DNA of 64,000 nucleotides from Apiotrichum sp. Y4204 (Eukaryota; Basidiomycota; Tremellomycetes; Trichosporonales; Trichosporonaceae): assembly GCA_025531455.1 (NCBI GenBank), contig JAMYHL010000043.1:248001-312000 (forward strand), written 5' to 3'. A program made the translations under genes and the position numbers. Numbering within the stretch: position 1 is the stretch's first letter; every line of letters begins with the position of its first letter. Of this stretch, positions 22,613-33,813 are shown piece by piece. The notes below the pieces were generated by a model. That model was not told the DNA's origin. It searched no databases and saw only the letters and a list, made by a program, of their open reading frames with translations.

Positions 22613-24918
22613 ATGGCGTTCCCGACAACCAAGCCCGCCAACCAGCTCAGCATCGCACAGTGTACGTGTTCTCCCAAGTCCCAGATTGTTCTGACCGCAG
22701 GCGATGCAATCCTCACCTCCCCGGGCTCGCCCTACGAGGTCGTCGAGGTAGAGATTAAGGGACGCGTGCAGAAAGTGTGGAAGAACGTGAGTCTCAAGGG
22801 TGGCAGCTGGTGGAGATGAGGTGGTATCTTCTATACCCAGATCTCACCTCATCACGGGATGTCCAGAACTGACCACAGACACCTCCGGACTGGCCGACCT
22901 TCCTGCGCGGCGGGTACAAGCTGAACGCGGACAAGCCGTTTGTCTCGTCGCCCGTCCCCGAGCCAGCAGCGTACGACGACCGCGAGAACCTGACCTTTGC
23001 GGAGGTGTGGGAGCGCTCGCTCGACTTTGCCGCGTGGCTCCGCAGTCTGGGGGTCAAGCAGGGCGACCGCGTCGCGCTCGGTGGGCTCAACACCACTGGT
23101 TGGGTCGTCGCCTGGACGGCCATCCTCCTCCTTGGCGCTGTGCCCGTCCTCCTCAACTCGACGCTGTGAGTTTAGCACCTAAAGGCGGAGCTGATCTCAG
23201 CACGAATGAGACCCACGCACACTGCCTCAAGACTACCGAGCCTGTGCTGGTGCTCGTTGATGAACCGCTCGCGAAGCAGCTTGGCCCCGAGGCCAGCAAG
23301 CTTCTGAAGGGCACCAAGGTCGGCCCCGTGAGTATTCCTTCGTGAGCTCGGCTGATACCAGATCTACTGCCTCTCGAGCATTGCGCACCTCCCCTCGTCA
23401 GTCCAGAAGGCTATTAAGGTGAGTAACATGTCTCCAGCGACACTGACCCCAGCCGTGCCCCAACAAGGCCGGCGACGCAAAGGTCAAGGCGGACATTGCG
23501 GCCGGGAAGGGCCTCACGCTCCACCCCGAGAGCGACGGCATGATCTTCTTCACCTCGGGCACGACGTCCATGCCCAAGGCCGTTCTGCACACCCAGCGCG
23601 CGGGCCTGCACAACGTCCAGGCCGGAGGCTACAGTGAGTGGAAGAGGCTAACAGCACACTCACACCGCAGCCACCGCGCGTGCCGCACTCCGCGCTGGCC
23701 TTGGCATGCAGGAGCTTGCCGCAATGGCCGCCAACCCCCCGGTGAGCTGCATGCTCCTCTCAATCCCTCTCTTCCACGTCACGGGCTGCCTCGCTGTGCT
23801 TGTCAAGGCCATTGGTTCCGGCGGCAAGCTCGTCTTCCAGCGCCGCTGGTCCGTCCCCGACGCGGTCAAGCTCGTTCTCCAGGAGAACGTTAACATTGTC
23901 GGCGGGTGAGTGGTATCAGAGCAGTCAAGGCAAAGCCAATACTCACACTCAGCGTTCCCGCGATCGCGACCGCTATCCTCCAGTCGCCGCTCCTCCCGAA
24001 GGACTATCAGTTCCTCTCGGTGGCATACGGCGGAGCGCCGCCGGCCAAGCGTCTCGCAGGTGACCTGGCGAAGCGGTTCCCGACCGCGCTCGTCGGCCAA
24101 GGCTGGGGCATGACGGAGACGGCGTCGACGCACACGCACATGATTGGGCCAGACTATGTTGACCGGCCGACGTCGTGCGGCCCCGCGCTCCCAACCACCG
24201 AGGTGCGCATCGTCGACCCCAAGACGCGCCGCGACGTGCCCGCAAACGTGATGGGCATTGTGCTCGCGCGCGGGTCCAACCTCATGTCCGAGTACGTCAA
24301 CAATCCCAAGGCGACGGCCGAGGCGCTCGACAAGGACGGCTGGCTCGACACGGGCGACATGGGCCTGCTCGACGAGGACGGCTTCCTCCACCTCCAGGAC
24401 CGCGCAAAGGACATTATCATCCGCGGCGGCGAGAACATTGCATCGGCCGAGGTCGAGAACGCCCTCGCGCAGGACGACCGCCTCGCAGAGGTCGCCGCCG
24501 TACCTGTACCCGACCCTGTGCTGGGCGAGCGCGTCGGTGCCGGCGTGTCGCTTGCACCCGGCGCAACTGCTACCGAGGACGAGGTGATTGCTGCTGTCAA
24601 CGAGCGACTCCGCTACCCTGCCCGTCCTGTCATTGTCGTGGTGTTCCAGGAGCCACTCCGTGAGTACCGTGTCCTGTCGATTGTCTGAAAGCTGGATTCC
24701 TGGATCATTTCGAGTCCAGAACACTCAGGACTCGAGATTCCGATCCCATTCCGGTTGGGGTTGTGTGACCTATTGGCCGTTTGAGGTTTCATGTTCATGA
24801 CTAACACTTTCCAGCCCGCAACGCCAACGGCAAGATCATCAAGGGCGACGTCAAGAAGATTGTGCAGGCGCAGTGGAAGGCACGCCAGGGTGCCGCCAAG
24901 GGCAAGGCCAGGCTGTAA
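22613..24918 (+). CDS. ANL-superfamily acyl-CoA synthetase (4-coumarate/fatty acid CoA ligase type), copy A
   Basis: Activates a carboxylic acid with ATP and joins it to CoA. ATG 22613, TAA 24916-24918, about 11 short introns. Core motifs: A3 phosphate loop FFTSGTTSMPKAV, A4 region SIPLFHVTGC, A5 GWGMTETAS, A7 DGWLDTGDMG, A8 IIRGGENIASAEVE and A10 PRNANGKIIK with the catalytic Lys. About 560 aa; no peroxisomal SKL-type signal (ends GKARL) and no signal peptide, so probably cytosolic. Organisation, intron positions and sequence match a second gene at 53661-55882, so the two are paralogues. The acid substrate cannot be read from the sequence; medium-chain fatty acids, benzoate or cinnamates are all possible. 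Confidence 0.92.
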
Positions 24919-25455
24919 CGGGGTAGGCCGCAGGCTGCGCTGTGGACTGTGGGTTGTGAGCTGGAAAGTGTGAATTGCGCGAGGCAGTGTGTGAGCTGTG
25001 AGCTTGAGCGTCTCGGACCAGTGATGGTCAAGTAGCTCAGAAGCTCAGAGGCTTCGAGTTGAGGGGCCCTGCGCGCACAGCTGCGCAGCATGCCGGGCGT
25101 GCAGAGCTCAGAACCTGTATGAGATTGGGGCGTTGGGATTTATGTTTTGCGGATCAGCAGAATGCATACATACATATCAGATTGACCAGGCAGAAAACGG
25201 TGGTGCGACACGCGGGGTCTCGTCCGCTGGGTTTTTGGAGGTGCAACACAACCTGAAACGCCGTTCTTGGGTTCCAAGCTGCCAGTGTACACGACCAGGA
25301 TTGAGGGCGAGAACTTTGTGAATACGAGTGCGAGTCCTCATGGTATATAAGTCTGTGGCTCGACGGCCTTGTCTGTTCATCAGCCGTAAGGAGTGTTTGT
25401 CCCATATCAGCCTAGGCGATTCATCCCACTCTTCCCTCTTCCCATCTTCGTCACG
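24919..25455. other. Intergenic / promoter of DJ-1-like gene
   Basis: 537 bp. TATATAA at 25344-25350 lies about 110 bp upstream of the next start codon, followed by a CT-rich 5' leader. Nothing else seen. Confidence 0.5.
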
Positions 25456-26508
25456 ATGCGCATCTTCCCCGCCCTCCTGCTCGCCGCGACACTGGTGTCC
25501 GGCGCGTCCGCCGCACCCTCTTCCACTCTCACAAACTGCACACAAGCGCCAAACGTGCGGGAAAAGTGCACGCCGCCGACCCCAATCCCAGAGCTCAAGC
25601 CCGCCGACCTCAAACACATCGGCATGCTCGTGTTTGACAAATTCGACCTCATCGACGTGTTTGGTACGCTCAACCCCCTCTTCTATCTCGCCTTTAGCAC
25701 CGAGCTGGACCTACACATAATCGGGGAGAAGACGGGCATCAACGAGAACATCCAGCCCGTCCCGCCCGCCAACTCGCGCTTCTTCCCGGTCATCAAAGCC
25801 ACGCACACGTATGACAATGCGCCAGACCTCGACGTCCTCATCGTCCCTGGCGGCCCGGGGTCTCATAACCCATCAACCGCGACAGTCGAGTTTGTCAAGA
25901 GGACGTTTCCAAAGGTCAAGCTGCTCGTCACGGTCTGCAGCGGCGCGCAGATCGCCGCCAGGGCGGGCGTGCTCGACGGCCGGATGGCGACGACGAACAA
26001 GAAGGAATGGGAGGATATCGTCCGCGACGGCCCGGATGTCAAGTGGGTCGCCCCGGCGCGCTACGTCCTGGACGGCAAGACGTGGTCCTCGTCCGGCGTC
26101 ACTTCGGGGATGGACCTCATGTACGAGTTTGCCCGCATCTACTTTGGCGCCGACAAGGCCGAGCGCATCATGGGCGCGATCGAGCACATCCCCGTGCCCC
26201 AGTTCGACGACGTGTTTGCCGACATGTTCAACCGCTCCACTGAGGTCGTTCCCTGCCGTGTCGAGTTCAAGTCCGCGCCCGACGCTCCCAGCAATGCCAC
26301 GAAGGAGGCCGACAAGGGCATGAGTAAGGCTCCTGTGAAGCCCGAGGCCACCATCAAGGGAAAGGTCATTGAGAACAAGTCGGCCGGGGAGACCACCGCC
26401 GCAGCCAAGGCATCCGACTTGATACTCAAGACTGACACTGAGTCCGAGACGACTACCCCGAAGTCTGCCGCGACGAACAAGACCCCAGAGGACAAGCAGG
26501 ACAAGTAG
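25456..26508 (+). CDS. Secreted DJ-1/PfpI (GATase1-like) protein
   Basis: Intronless, 350 aa. Residues 1-19 form a signal peptide ending SGASA. A DJ-1/PfpI-type fold follows from about residue 50 (HIGMLVFDKFDLIDVFG), with DVLIVPGGPGSHNP and the nucleophile elbow VTVCSGAQIAARAG, whose Cys is the likely active residue. This subgroup includes isonitrile-hydratase-like proteins and AraC-type sensors, all usually cytosolic, so the signal peptide is unusual. The last 80 residues are Lys/Thr/Ser/Ala-rich and low complexity, without a GPI signal. Function outside the cell is unknown: candidates are glyoxalase/deglycase, hydratase or a non-enzymatic role. Confidence 0.85.
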   Translation: MRIFPALLLAATLVSGASAAPSSTLTNCTQAPNVREKCTPPTPIPELKPADLKHIGMLVFDKFDLIDVFGTLNPLFYLAFSTELDLHIIGEKTGINENIQPVPPANSRFFPVIKATHTYDNAPDLDVLIVPGGPGSHNPSTATVEFVKRTFPKVKLLVTVCSGAQIAARAGVLDGRMATTNKKEWEDIVRDGPDVKWVAPARYVLDGKTWSSSGVTSGMDLMYEFARIYFGADKAERIMGAIEHIPVPQFDDVFADMFNRSTEVVPCRVEFKSAPDAPSNATKEADKGMSKAPVKPEATIKGKVIENKSAGETTAAAKASDLILKTDTESETTTPKSAATNKTPEDKQDK

Positions 26509-26861
26509 AAATCCCCCGCAAGCGACTTGACGCGACGCTCAGTGGTCGCCCGCCTAGACCGCCATGCCTCGCCGTTCGCAATGGCCCCTCGTGATAGTTG
26601 CTTGACTGTAGCGACCGATATATCACGACCTTTGTAAATGACACCGATGTATCCTTCAGTGCTCCTAGTGGCCCATGGTTCTCTACTCACCCATGAGCAT
26701 GGACAAAAACATCGACGTCGCGATATAAGTCTCCAGCGAATGCGTATCACATCACTCCATTGTTGCTGCCAATCTTTCCTCAATGCTAGCATCAGCTACA
26801 GTCGGCCGGGTTGCTCTTACTCACAATCACGCTACACCACCAGCAACACGCAGCAGTTCGC
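26509..26861. other. Intergenic, between convergent genes
   Basis: 353 bp between the DJ-1-like stop and the small gene on the minus strand. Nothing recognisable. Confidence 0.45.
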
Positions 26862-27242
26862 CTAATAGTCGCTGTCGGGCATGTCCTGCACCTCCTGAGC
26901 GCGAAGGTATGCCTTGAGGGTGTTGCACCGCTCGATATTCTCGAGCGCGTGGCGACGCGGACCCTCGGCCTTCTTGGCGATCGTGCTCGCGCGGTGAAGC
27001 GCGCGGTCGAGGTTGTCGACTTGCTGCTCGAATCCCGCGAGCTTGGCGTCGAGGCGCTCGACAATACGAGCCCGCAGCTCGGTGCGCGATCCCGTGGGAT
27101 ACTTGGCCGCCGCGCTCTGCGTGAGGGAGGCGAGGAGAGATTGGACGTCATGGGGGAGTGCGTTCGGGCTCCATCATATCCTTGAGAGTACGACGGCCAA
27201 GGATTTCTGCCTCGCCGGCTTGAGGAATGGTTTGTTGTCCAT
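26862..27242 (-). CDS. Small coiled-coil protein, gene model uncertain (frame break)
   Basis: Strong codon bias marks a coding frame ending at TAG 26862-26864 with ...AKYPTGSRTELRARIVERL, FEQQVDNLDRALHRAST and QEVQDMPDSDY; it is helical and charged, like small kinetochore, mediator or vesicle subunits, but I do not recognise it. An ATG in good context (CACAATGG) is at 27242, in another frame. Two ways to join: a 75-nt intron from GTACTC (donor near 27190) to CTCACGCAG, or continuous translation through TLKDMMEPERTPP and HDVQSLLASLTQS, which needs one extra C in the CCCCC run near 27153. The second reading gives more protein-like sequence, so a base missing in the assembly or a true frameshift is possible. 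Confidence 0.5.
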
Positions 27243-27607
27243 TGTGAGAGATAATGGCTTGAGGAGGGTTGTGTGAAGATAGAATGCGTGAGAAGGGTTG
27301 ATATATGTGAGAAATGGATATTACTGAGATGATCGGAGAAGCTGGGATCCTCGTTGCGGGGGGGCGTTGTGGAGGGGCGCCGGGTGCGACTTACTAGTCG
27401 TGAGCTAGCGGCGAGCAGAACCGGTACAAGCAGCTTTCCTGTCGTCTGTGGTCCGGGTGAGTTCTCTCGTGAGCATGAGTGAGCTTCGACGGCCGCACTG
27501 TTTCTCGGGCGCACTCTGATGGGGCGCAGTCGGTCAGTGGAGCGTCAATCTCAGCATTCCAACGTCAATGTCCACATCTATGCTACAATAGGTCTAAAGC
27601 GCAGTGA
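27243..27607. other. Intergenic
   Basis: 365 bp upstream of the small minus-strand gene and downstream of the GPI-type protein gene. No supported feature. Confidence 0.4.
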
Positions 27608-29015
27608 CTAGAACAGCGCACGGAGAGCCCAGGCGCCGAGCACGGCCACAAGCGCCGCCGTGCCGCTCGGAAGCGAGTCGGCCGCGCTCGAGGGTTTCGA
27701 CGAGGGCGAGCTCGTCGGCGAGCCGCCACCGGTAACGTTGCCGTCGCAGGTTGTAAAAGGGCACGAGCCGGACGAGCTGGGCGCAGCGGCGTACACAGAG
27801 GGCACCGCGTATTCGAGATAGTCAAAGTCTGAGTGTGAGCAGGGGGGGTATTGATAATAGAGATGTTGCCCATTAACCACCGGCCAGCTGAGCAGCCCGC
27901 GTGAACCTGCCAATGCCGCAATGTCGCGCATGTCGCAGCTCGAGATGCACTCACCAAAGAACGTCTGGTTACCCTGAGTAGGCGTCTTGTTTGTAATCCT
28001 CAGAGTGTGCGTGCCGGCTGGTAGGCCAGAGGCAAGGAAAGCGAGACCGTGCAGCTTCTCGCAGTATTTGGCCCAACCACTACCGCAACCCGAGCGGCCG
28101 TTGTTCGTGGCCACCTCTGTTCCGTTGATGGCAACGGTGAACTCGCCGTGGTCGTTGACCTGGTCGCCGTAAACCCATACTGCCGAGCCTGCGTATCAGC
28201 GGGTTTCAAGACGTCGGTAACCCACCTGCAAACTCGACTTCCATGGAAGCGTCGGCTCCAGTATACGTCGATGTCTGGTTGAAGAAGTTGGGACCGTTTT
28301 GGCCAGTCCACTCCCCATTGTACTTGATCTCCGACGCGCGATCGTCGAGGGTCTTGTTGGTGATGGTTGCGCTTCGTGTGAGCACTCAGGCCTTTCGTGA
28401 GACTGCACTCACCCCTCGCCACCCAGTTCGGTCTGAACCACAAACAGATCGAGCAGAAGCTCACTTCCCTCGTTGGTGATCATGACCTGGTGCTGCGCGT
28501 TCGCGAGATTGTCGGCGCCGTAAAGCAGCGCGCGGCCGGTATCGTTTCCACCAGGCGCATACGACTGCGAAAACGGCTTCTCAAGCTGGGGATCGAGCGT
28601 GATCGTGTAGTTTGAGCCACTGCCGGCTGCGCCGTAGATCCACAGACCGGAGCCTGAGTGTGAGCTTCGCATTGTCCGACGCTCAGCCCACCAGTAAAGT
28701 TGAACGAGGCCTGCGCGCCCTTTACCGCCGTTTTGTGGTACGTAGCTGGGTGTTAGCGAGCAGCACGCTGGCATAGCTCGTGGTAGCATGGTAGCCAAAG
28801 TGTTAGACGGCGTGACATCCATTCACATACCAGCACCGGGCCCTCGGTCGCCCCCTACGTTGTCACTCACCCTGGTGCCAGGGCAGCTTGGTCACTTCCT
28901 GCGTCGCGTTCCACCACGTCGGATTGTCCTGCGGGTTCGGCGTCTCCCAGTCCGCGTGGTTGGCATAGTGCACAACGGGGTCGAAGTCGTCCACTGTGAG
29001 GTTGAACTTGGACAT
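27608..29015 (-). CDS. GPI-type fungal surface protein with two beta-sandwich domains
   Basis: ATG 29015, TAG 27608-27610, about five introns, near 380 aa. Two repeats of a domain are visible, marked GSGLWIYGAAGSGSNYTIT and GSAVWVYGDQVNDHGEFTV, each with an Asn-glycosylation-rich setting (NFTG, NGTEV, NQTSTY). The C-terminus is a Ser/Pro linker followed by ADSLPSGTAALVAVLGAWAL, a likely GPI-anchor signal. Such YG-motif proteins are common and expanded in basidiomycete yeasts; their role in the wall or in sensing is not established. The N-terminus (MSKFNLTVDDFDP) lacks an obvious signal peptide, so a missed upstream exon is possible. It shares the AVxxYG motif with the single-pass protein at 56279-58320. 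Confidence 0.75.
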
Positions 29016-29679
29016 GGTCGGGATACGTGGTCGAGCTGACTGGGGCGGAAGGTGGATTGAGGGGGAAACCACGCGAAGATTCAATTAAGAAGAACGCCGT
29101 CGTGCTGTCGAGCAGAGCGCTTCTGATGAGGAGGAGAGGAGGGGATGGAGAGTCGCAGAGGTTGCTTGGTAGAAACTGATGGTGAGAAAGGGAGAGCGAC
29201 AACAACAGAAGGCGGCGAACTCTCCGGTTGTCAGGGTGTGTCTGTGCATGTTGGTAGAAGGCTGTGCGCAGCGAGTGGGCCCTGCACAGTGTTCATTGTG
29301 TCAAACAGTGGCAGCCGTTTTCGATAAAGTTGCCGTCGCCATCATATGCATCTTTGGATGTTATCTTCTCCCCAAGAGTGTCGACTTGATCATACTGCGA
29401 TCACTGGCCTTGCTAGCACGCATCTCTGAAGCTCTTATATTGCTCGGACATCGGACATCGGTCACCGACGTCGGCCAACATTCACGTGGCGTAGGTGGCG
29501 CCGGCGCCGGCCGGCAGCGGGGAATGCAGAGCAGTGATAACGAGCTAACAACAATTGTGGGCTCAGTGATAAATACTCGGCTCCAACGACAATCCTAACA
29601 CCTTCTCACTGCTGCACTCTCTCTCTCTCATCACTCTGTCACTTACCCCCTCTCTCACCGCAGCATCCGCGCATCCACG
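29016..29679. other. Divergent promoter region
   Basis: 664 bp between the GPI-type gene (-) and the hydrolase (+). GATAAATA at about 29569 and a CT-rich leader (29600-29660) precede the hydrolase start. Confidence 0.45.
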
Positions 29680-31197
29680 ATGTGGCCGTTCACGCGCTGG
29701 CGGCCATTCGAGCCGCCGAACTGGCTCTTCCGGCTGCTACAAGTGCTCGTCATCCCGCCCATCCTCTGCACCATCCCGCTGACGGTCGGCCTCAGCACCC
29801 TCTCCTACTTCTACTATCGCCCGCCGTACGGCATGCGGCGGCACGTCGTCGCCAACGTCCTCAGCTCGCTCGGCTCGATGCTCACGCTCGGATGCGTCGC
29901 GCGCCGTGATCCCGAAGAGGCCAAGATTCCCAAACTCGCAACAAAGTACCACGCGTATCTCGCCGAAGTGGGTGAGCCCCGCATGATCCCGGCACTCAAG
30001 GACGATGTCCCCCGTCTCCCTCACATCCAGGAGGTTGGGGACAAGGTCAAGCCCGCTTCGATTCCTGGATTCATGCTCGCGCCAAAGGGAACGCCAAAGG
30101 ACAAGGTCTGGGCAAAGGCACGCCCGGGAGAGAAGGCAATCTTCTACATCGTCGGCGGCGGATACCAGCTCGGCCACCCCCTCGCATTCTACATTACCTG
30201 GGAACTGTGCAATCAGTCGGGTCTCCGTATCTTCTGTGAGTCAACGCCAGGAGCGTGAGAATGGGAGGGAGTGTGAGAACCACAGCGTGTGGGAGGAGCC
30301 AGACTTCACCTAGCTCGATCAGACACTTACCGTAGCTCCAAACTATCGAAAGTGCCTCACTGCGGACACCGCATGGCCGGCGCCGCTCCTCGACTACCTC
30401 TCTGGTTGGCAGTACATGGTCGACGAGCTTGGTTTTGAGGCAAAGGTGGGTGAACTTTAGCCCACTGACCCGATTAACACGCAGAACATCGTCCTGGTCG
30501 GCGCGAGTGCTGGTGGCCACGGCTGCCTCGCCCTCACGCGCTATCTCGAGGAACTGCAGCATGGCGGGTTTACGCGCTGGGGCATCCCAGCTGGCATGTT
30601 CTGCTCTGCGGTACGTACACTTTCCGTGCAAAGCTCATCCCAGCCCTGGTCGGACGCAACGGCCTCGTTTCCCTCCATCCGCACGAACGCACACAAGGTG
30701 AGCTCTCGAAACGGCAGCGCTGACTCGTAGGACTGGGTTCAGTCCATCCGCATTGTCATTGTCCCCGCCTTCACGCAGCACTATCCCAACGCCACCGGCC
30801 CGTACATGTCGCCGGCGCTTACGCCCGCGTCCGATGGGCATTTCGCGCGCCTCGCCGAGGCAGGGACGACGGTGCACGTCGACGGAGGTACCGACGAATT
30901 ACTCTTCGACGAGATTAACGTGCTCGTCGACAACATGCGTGGGCAGGGCGTCGACGTTAACTTTCTCAAGGTGAGAAGCCGTCCGGGCGTCGCTTACCCC
31001 AGGTTCCAGGCGGGACGCACTGCGAGTATGTGTTCGCGCGCTCGCCCATCAAGTTCTGGAAAGGCATCGGCTTCTCGTGGCCGCTCATCGAAGACGCGTT
31101 CCGCCAGTTCCTGGTCAAGACATGGTCCGACTACAAGCTGCCGCCTGCGAACAAAATCGTGCCGATGCGAATGCCAGGGGAGAAGGAGAAGAGGTGA
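29680..31197 (+). CDS. Membrane-linked alpha/beta hydrolase (steryl-acetyl-hydrolase-like)
   Basis: ATG 29680, TGA 31195-31197, about five short introns, near 420 aa. A hydrophobic stretch at residues 18-45 (FRLLQVLVIPPILCTIP...) is a probable N-terminal membrane anchor. The hydrolase domain shows an oxyanion segment FYIVGGGYQLGH (GGG in place of HGGG), nucleophile elbow VLVGASAGGHG, Asp region HVDGGTDELLFDE and His region GTHCEY. Layout resembles the yeast steryl acetyl hydrolase / HSL-like esterases of the ER. Substrate is inferred only by family; a lipid or sterol ester is likely. Confidence 0.82.
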
Positions 31198-31368
31198 ATA
31201 TCAATGAAGGCTAATGCACTGGATGATTGCTGCACTCTCGCGCGCGCCCTCGTGATCCGCTGTATTGCGGACTGTCACGATTGTTCTAAACATCTCGCAT
31301 CTGAATGGCAAGACCTATATTCATAATCCCTATAGACTAAGAGAAGGTAGAATGGTCGGCCGTCGGTA

Positions 31369-32065
31369 CTACGGACCGTTGCTGAGGAGCTCCTCCGACT
31401 TGAGCAGACGAGCCCTACGCGCCCGGAAGCGAGACTTGCTGTTGCGCTTGACGCGCGCAGCTGCTGACCGGACATGCTTCCTCGTCTTGCGCAGCAGGAC
31501 GGCCTTCTCGACAGCCTTGGTTTCGTCCTTCTGCACGGTCATCGTGTCCATGAGATCGGGGAGGGGGGTGATCTGGGTCTCGGGAGGAGGTTGAGCAACG
31601 TGCTCCGCCTCGCGACGAGCCTCGCGACGAGCCTGCTTGGCGAGGTAACGAGCACGGCGCGCCATGCCATTTCCTTTGCCACCACGACCACGGCGATGGA
31701 TGTGGGTTTTGCGGAGTGGTGACGGGCCTGGAGGACTATAGTCATAGCGCTTGGTGCGCTGCATCTTGTCTGGAACTCGCTCCTCATAGGTGATACGGAA
31801 GCGCTGGGTCGAGTAGTGGACTACATCAAAGAGGTACTGATTAGTTAGTCGCCACTCTGTCTTTAATTGATATTTGACGTACACACGCACGGCCCGCTTC
31901 ACGCTCGTCGTTCTGAGCTTCGTCCTCGTCGTCCTCCATGGCTTCTTGACGGTAACCACCGCTAAACAACGAGAGGTTAAACGATGACAGAAACTGGACC
32001 TTGGTGGTGACTGGTTCGGCGGTGGAGAGACGGTACGAAGGGTGGCTTGACGTGGGCGCAACCAT
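31369..32065 (-). CDS. Basic orphan protein, paralogue family member 1
   Basis: 216 aa from exons 32065-31883 and 31836-31369, joined at a phase-0 intron of 46 nt. It starts MVAPTSSHPSYRLS, almost identical to member 2. After an acidic patch (EAMEDDEDEAQNDERE) comes YLFDVVHYSTQRFRI, then the core KRYDYSPPGPSPL and HRRGRGGKGNGMAR, an Arg/Ala helix, and the C-terminal block RNSKSRFRARRARLLKSEEL ending SNGP. Very high Arg/Lys content suggests nucleic acid binding or nucleolar/ribosomal association (inference). I do not recognise the family. Divergent from member 2, 1.75 kb away. Confidence 0.75.
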
Positions 32066-32655
32066 GGTGGCGAGAAACAGCGAGACAGGTGACGGGAGAG
32101 AGAGGGAGGAGAAAGAGTGACGGAGATGAACAGGGAGCACAGAGGGTAGTCAGAGTATTAGAGGGATGGGGAGATGAAGGTGAGGAAGATTATAAGTGGA
32201 TGATCGTGGAAACGGGACGAAACGGACGGGAAACAAGACCTAAACAGAAGATGCAACAAGAAGAAGAAGAAAAAACCTCTAGACTCAGTTTCTGTGATCC
32301 GCTTCCTGCCTACTGCCTCTGAGCGGTGAAGACTGCAGGCTCGTCAGAGTCTGCCTGGCTGTGCATCGGATGGGCTACAACTGTGGAATATGGTTTGTGG
32401 GATGGTTCTCGTCCGTGACTGGTTTCTTTTAGCGCCGCAGCACTTGTTCTTCTCATGCATCTGGTATACTGTACTTATGAGCCTTACCAAAGGCGTTTGT
32501 GCACTGAACAGTCGAGGACGATGATCTATCTACTAGCTGAAAGATGCGCTCACGTCTCCTCAAGCTGCATGGTGACGGAGGGGGTATTACCCGTCGACAA
32601 ACTTCGAGGTGGCAACTGAGGTCTCATGGACGTCCGACCATTCTGAATTATAAGC

Positions 32656-32756
32656 TCCTTGCGATGGCTTAGAGGTTAACGTAGCGTCTATGACGTTCTC
32701 TGGACAGCTGCAATGTTGATTCTCCAATAGTCGGGCGTTCGACGCCGGGCGCAGGA
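32656..32756 (+). other. tRNA-like element, probably degenerate
   Basis: Perfect A box TGGCTTAGAGG (32665-32675) and a B-box-like GTTCGACGCC (32737-32746), ends TCCTTGCG / CGCAGGA that pair with one bulge. I could not fold a valid anticodon arm. Could be a tRNA relic or SINE-like fragment, or chance. Confidence 0.3.
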
Positions 32757-32967
32757 TGACCTGGTAAGGGTGCACACACCTTTTTGCTCGACCACCTGAC
32801 ACCCCAGACCCCATGACTGTACATGACGTAAATAACTGTGCTCTATACATGCATGAGATGCTTTTCAGCGCGCGCGGGCGTCTGGCTTCGCGTACGTGCG
32901 CGTACAAAGGGCGTAAGGAAATAAAAATCAATTATACAAAGAACAAAAAAAAATCTTGTCGGGTTTG

Positions 32968-33074
32968 TGGTCACATCCTGGATCGAACTCCTAGTGCCTG
33001 GTTCAGATTTAGAACGATTGCCCAGACGTATAAGTCGCAGGCTCACCCTCTAAACCGCCTACACCAATGTAACC
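32968..33074 (-). other. tRNA-like element with Pol III terminator, probably tRNA pseudogene
   Basis: Seven-base acceptor stem GGTTACA/TGTGACC, A box TTGGTGTAGGCGG (33055-33067) and B box AGTTCGATCC (32980-32989), followed by a T9 tract on the minus strand (32945-32953). The T stem does not pair and no clean anticodon loop with T33 is present, so it is likely a decayed tRNA or a longer Pol III transcript. Confidence 0.35.
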
Positions 33075-33813
33075 ACGAAAGAAACTCAGACTTCCCTCAC
33101 TTTGAGCATCTGGCAACAATGTGCAACAACCAGCGCAGTTAAGCTAACTGCTCTGTCCTTATCCTTGATCTTTTGGTGGGGATTTGTCGCTCCCCCCCCC
33201 CCCTTGGGATCTTTGCCTTGCGCCCTGGTGAGATCTGATGATCTTGTATTTTTCTCACTGCGAATCAGGAATATCAGCGTACCGCCTGATCGTTGATTGG
33301 TCCGATCACTCTTCGATCACTTTTTGCCACCCGTCCACTGTGGCACTTTGCCACTGCGCCCAGCGTCCGCCATTCGCGATGATCGTCGGTTGGTTATGGA
33401 ACGCGCTAAATGGCACTAACCCCTGCGCGAGATCGCGAGAAGCCGTAATGGTATGCAACAAGGAGATGCACACGTCAACTACTGCGGACGCCTGAACTGG
33501 GTGCTGGGAAAGAAATCAGCCACGAGGGAGAAGCATCACACGTCAACCTCACTAACCCATCTGACAGTGTCGAGCGTGTAGAGATGTAGAAAAGTAGAGG
33601 ATAAAAGCACTCGGCAACACCTACGACACAGCTGATTTCACCTTGCAGACCAATTGTTCATTCTTCTTTTTTCATCTTCCATCCGCACATTCACCTGTCC
33701 CTTGCCCTCTTTTCCACCCACACTCTGCGACCCCTCATCATACTGTTCTCCTCCCTCCGCGGATACCCTTCTTAGTGTCTTCCTCTACCCCTCTCCCGCT
33801 GTCACCTGTCGCC

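Larger units (their letters stand above)
32066..33812. other. Intergenic region between divergent paralogues, AT-rich with tRNA-like elements
   Basis: 1.75 kb between family members 1 and 2. Holds two tRNA-like stretches with A and B boxes (listed separately), a poly-C run near 33191, and pyrimidine-rich leaders immediately upstream of both genes. The leaders share TCACCTGTC close to the start codons, a trace of the duplication. No protein gene seen. Confidence 0.55.

Noticed and set aside
23660..24724. 354-codon open frame on the minus strand
   Set aside because: Antisense shadow of acyl-CoA synthetase copy A.
33191..33204. Poly-C run as a structural or regulatory element
   Set aside because: A single homopolymer with no paired G tract or repeat context; most likely slippage.
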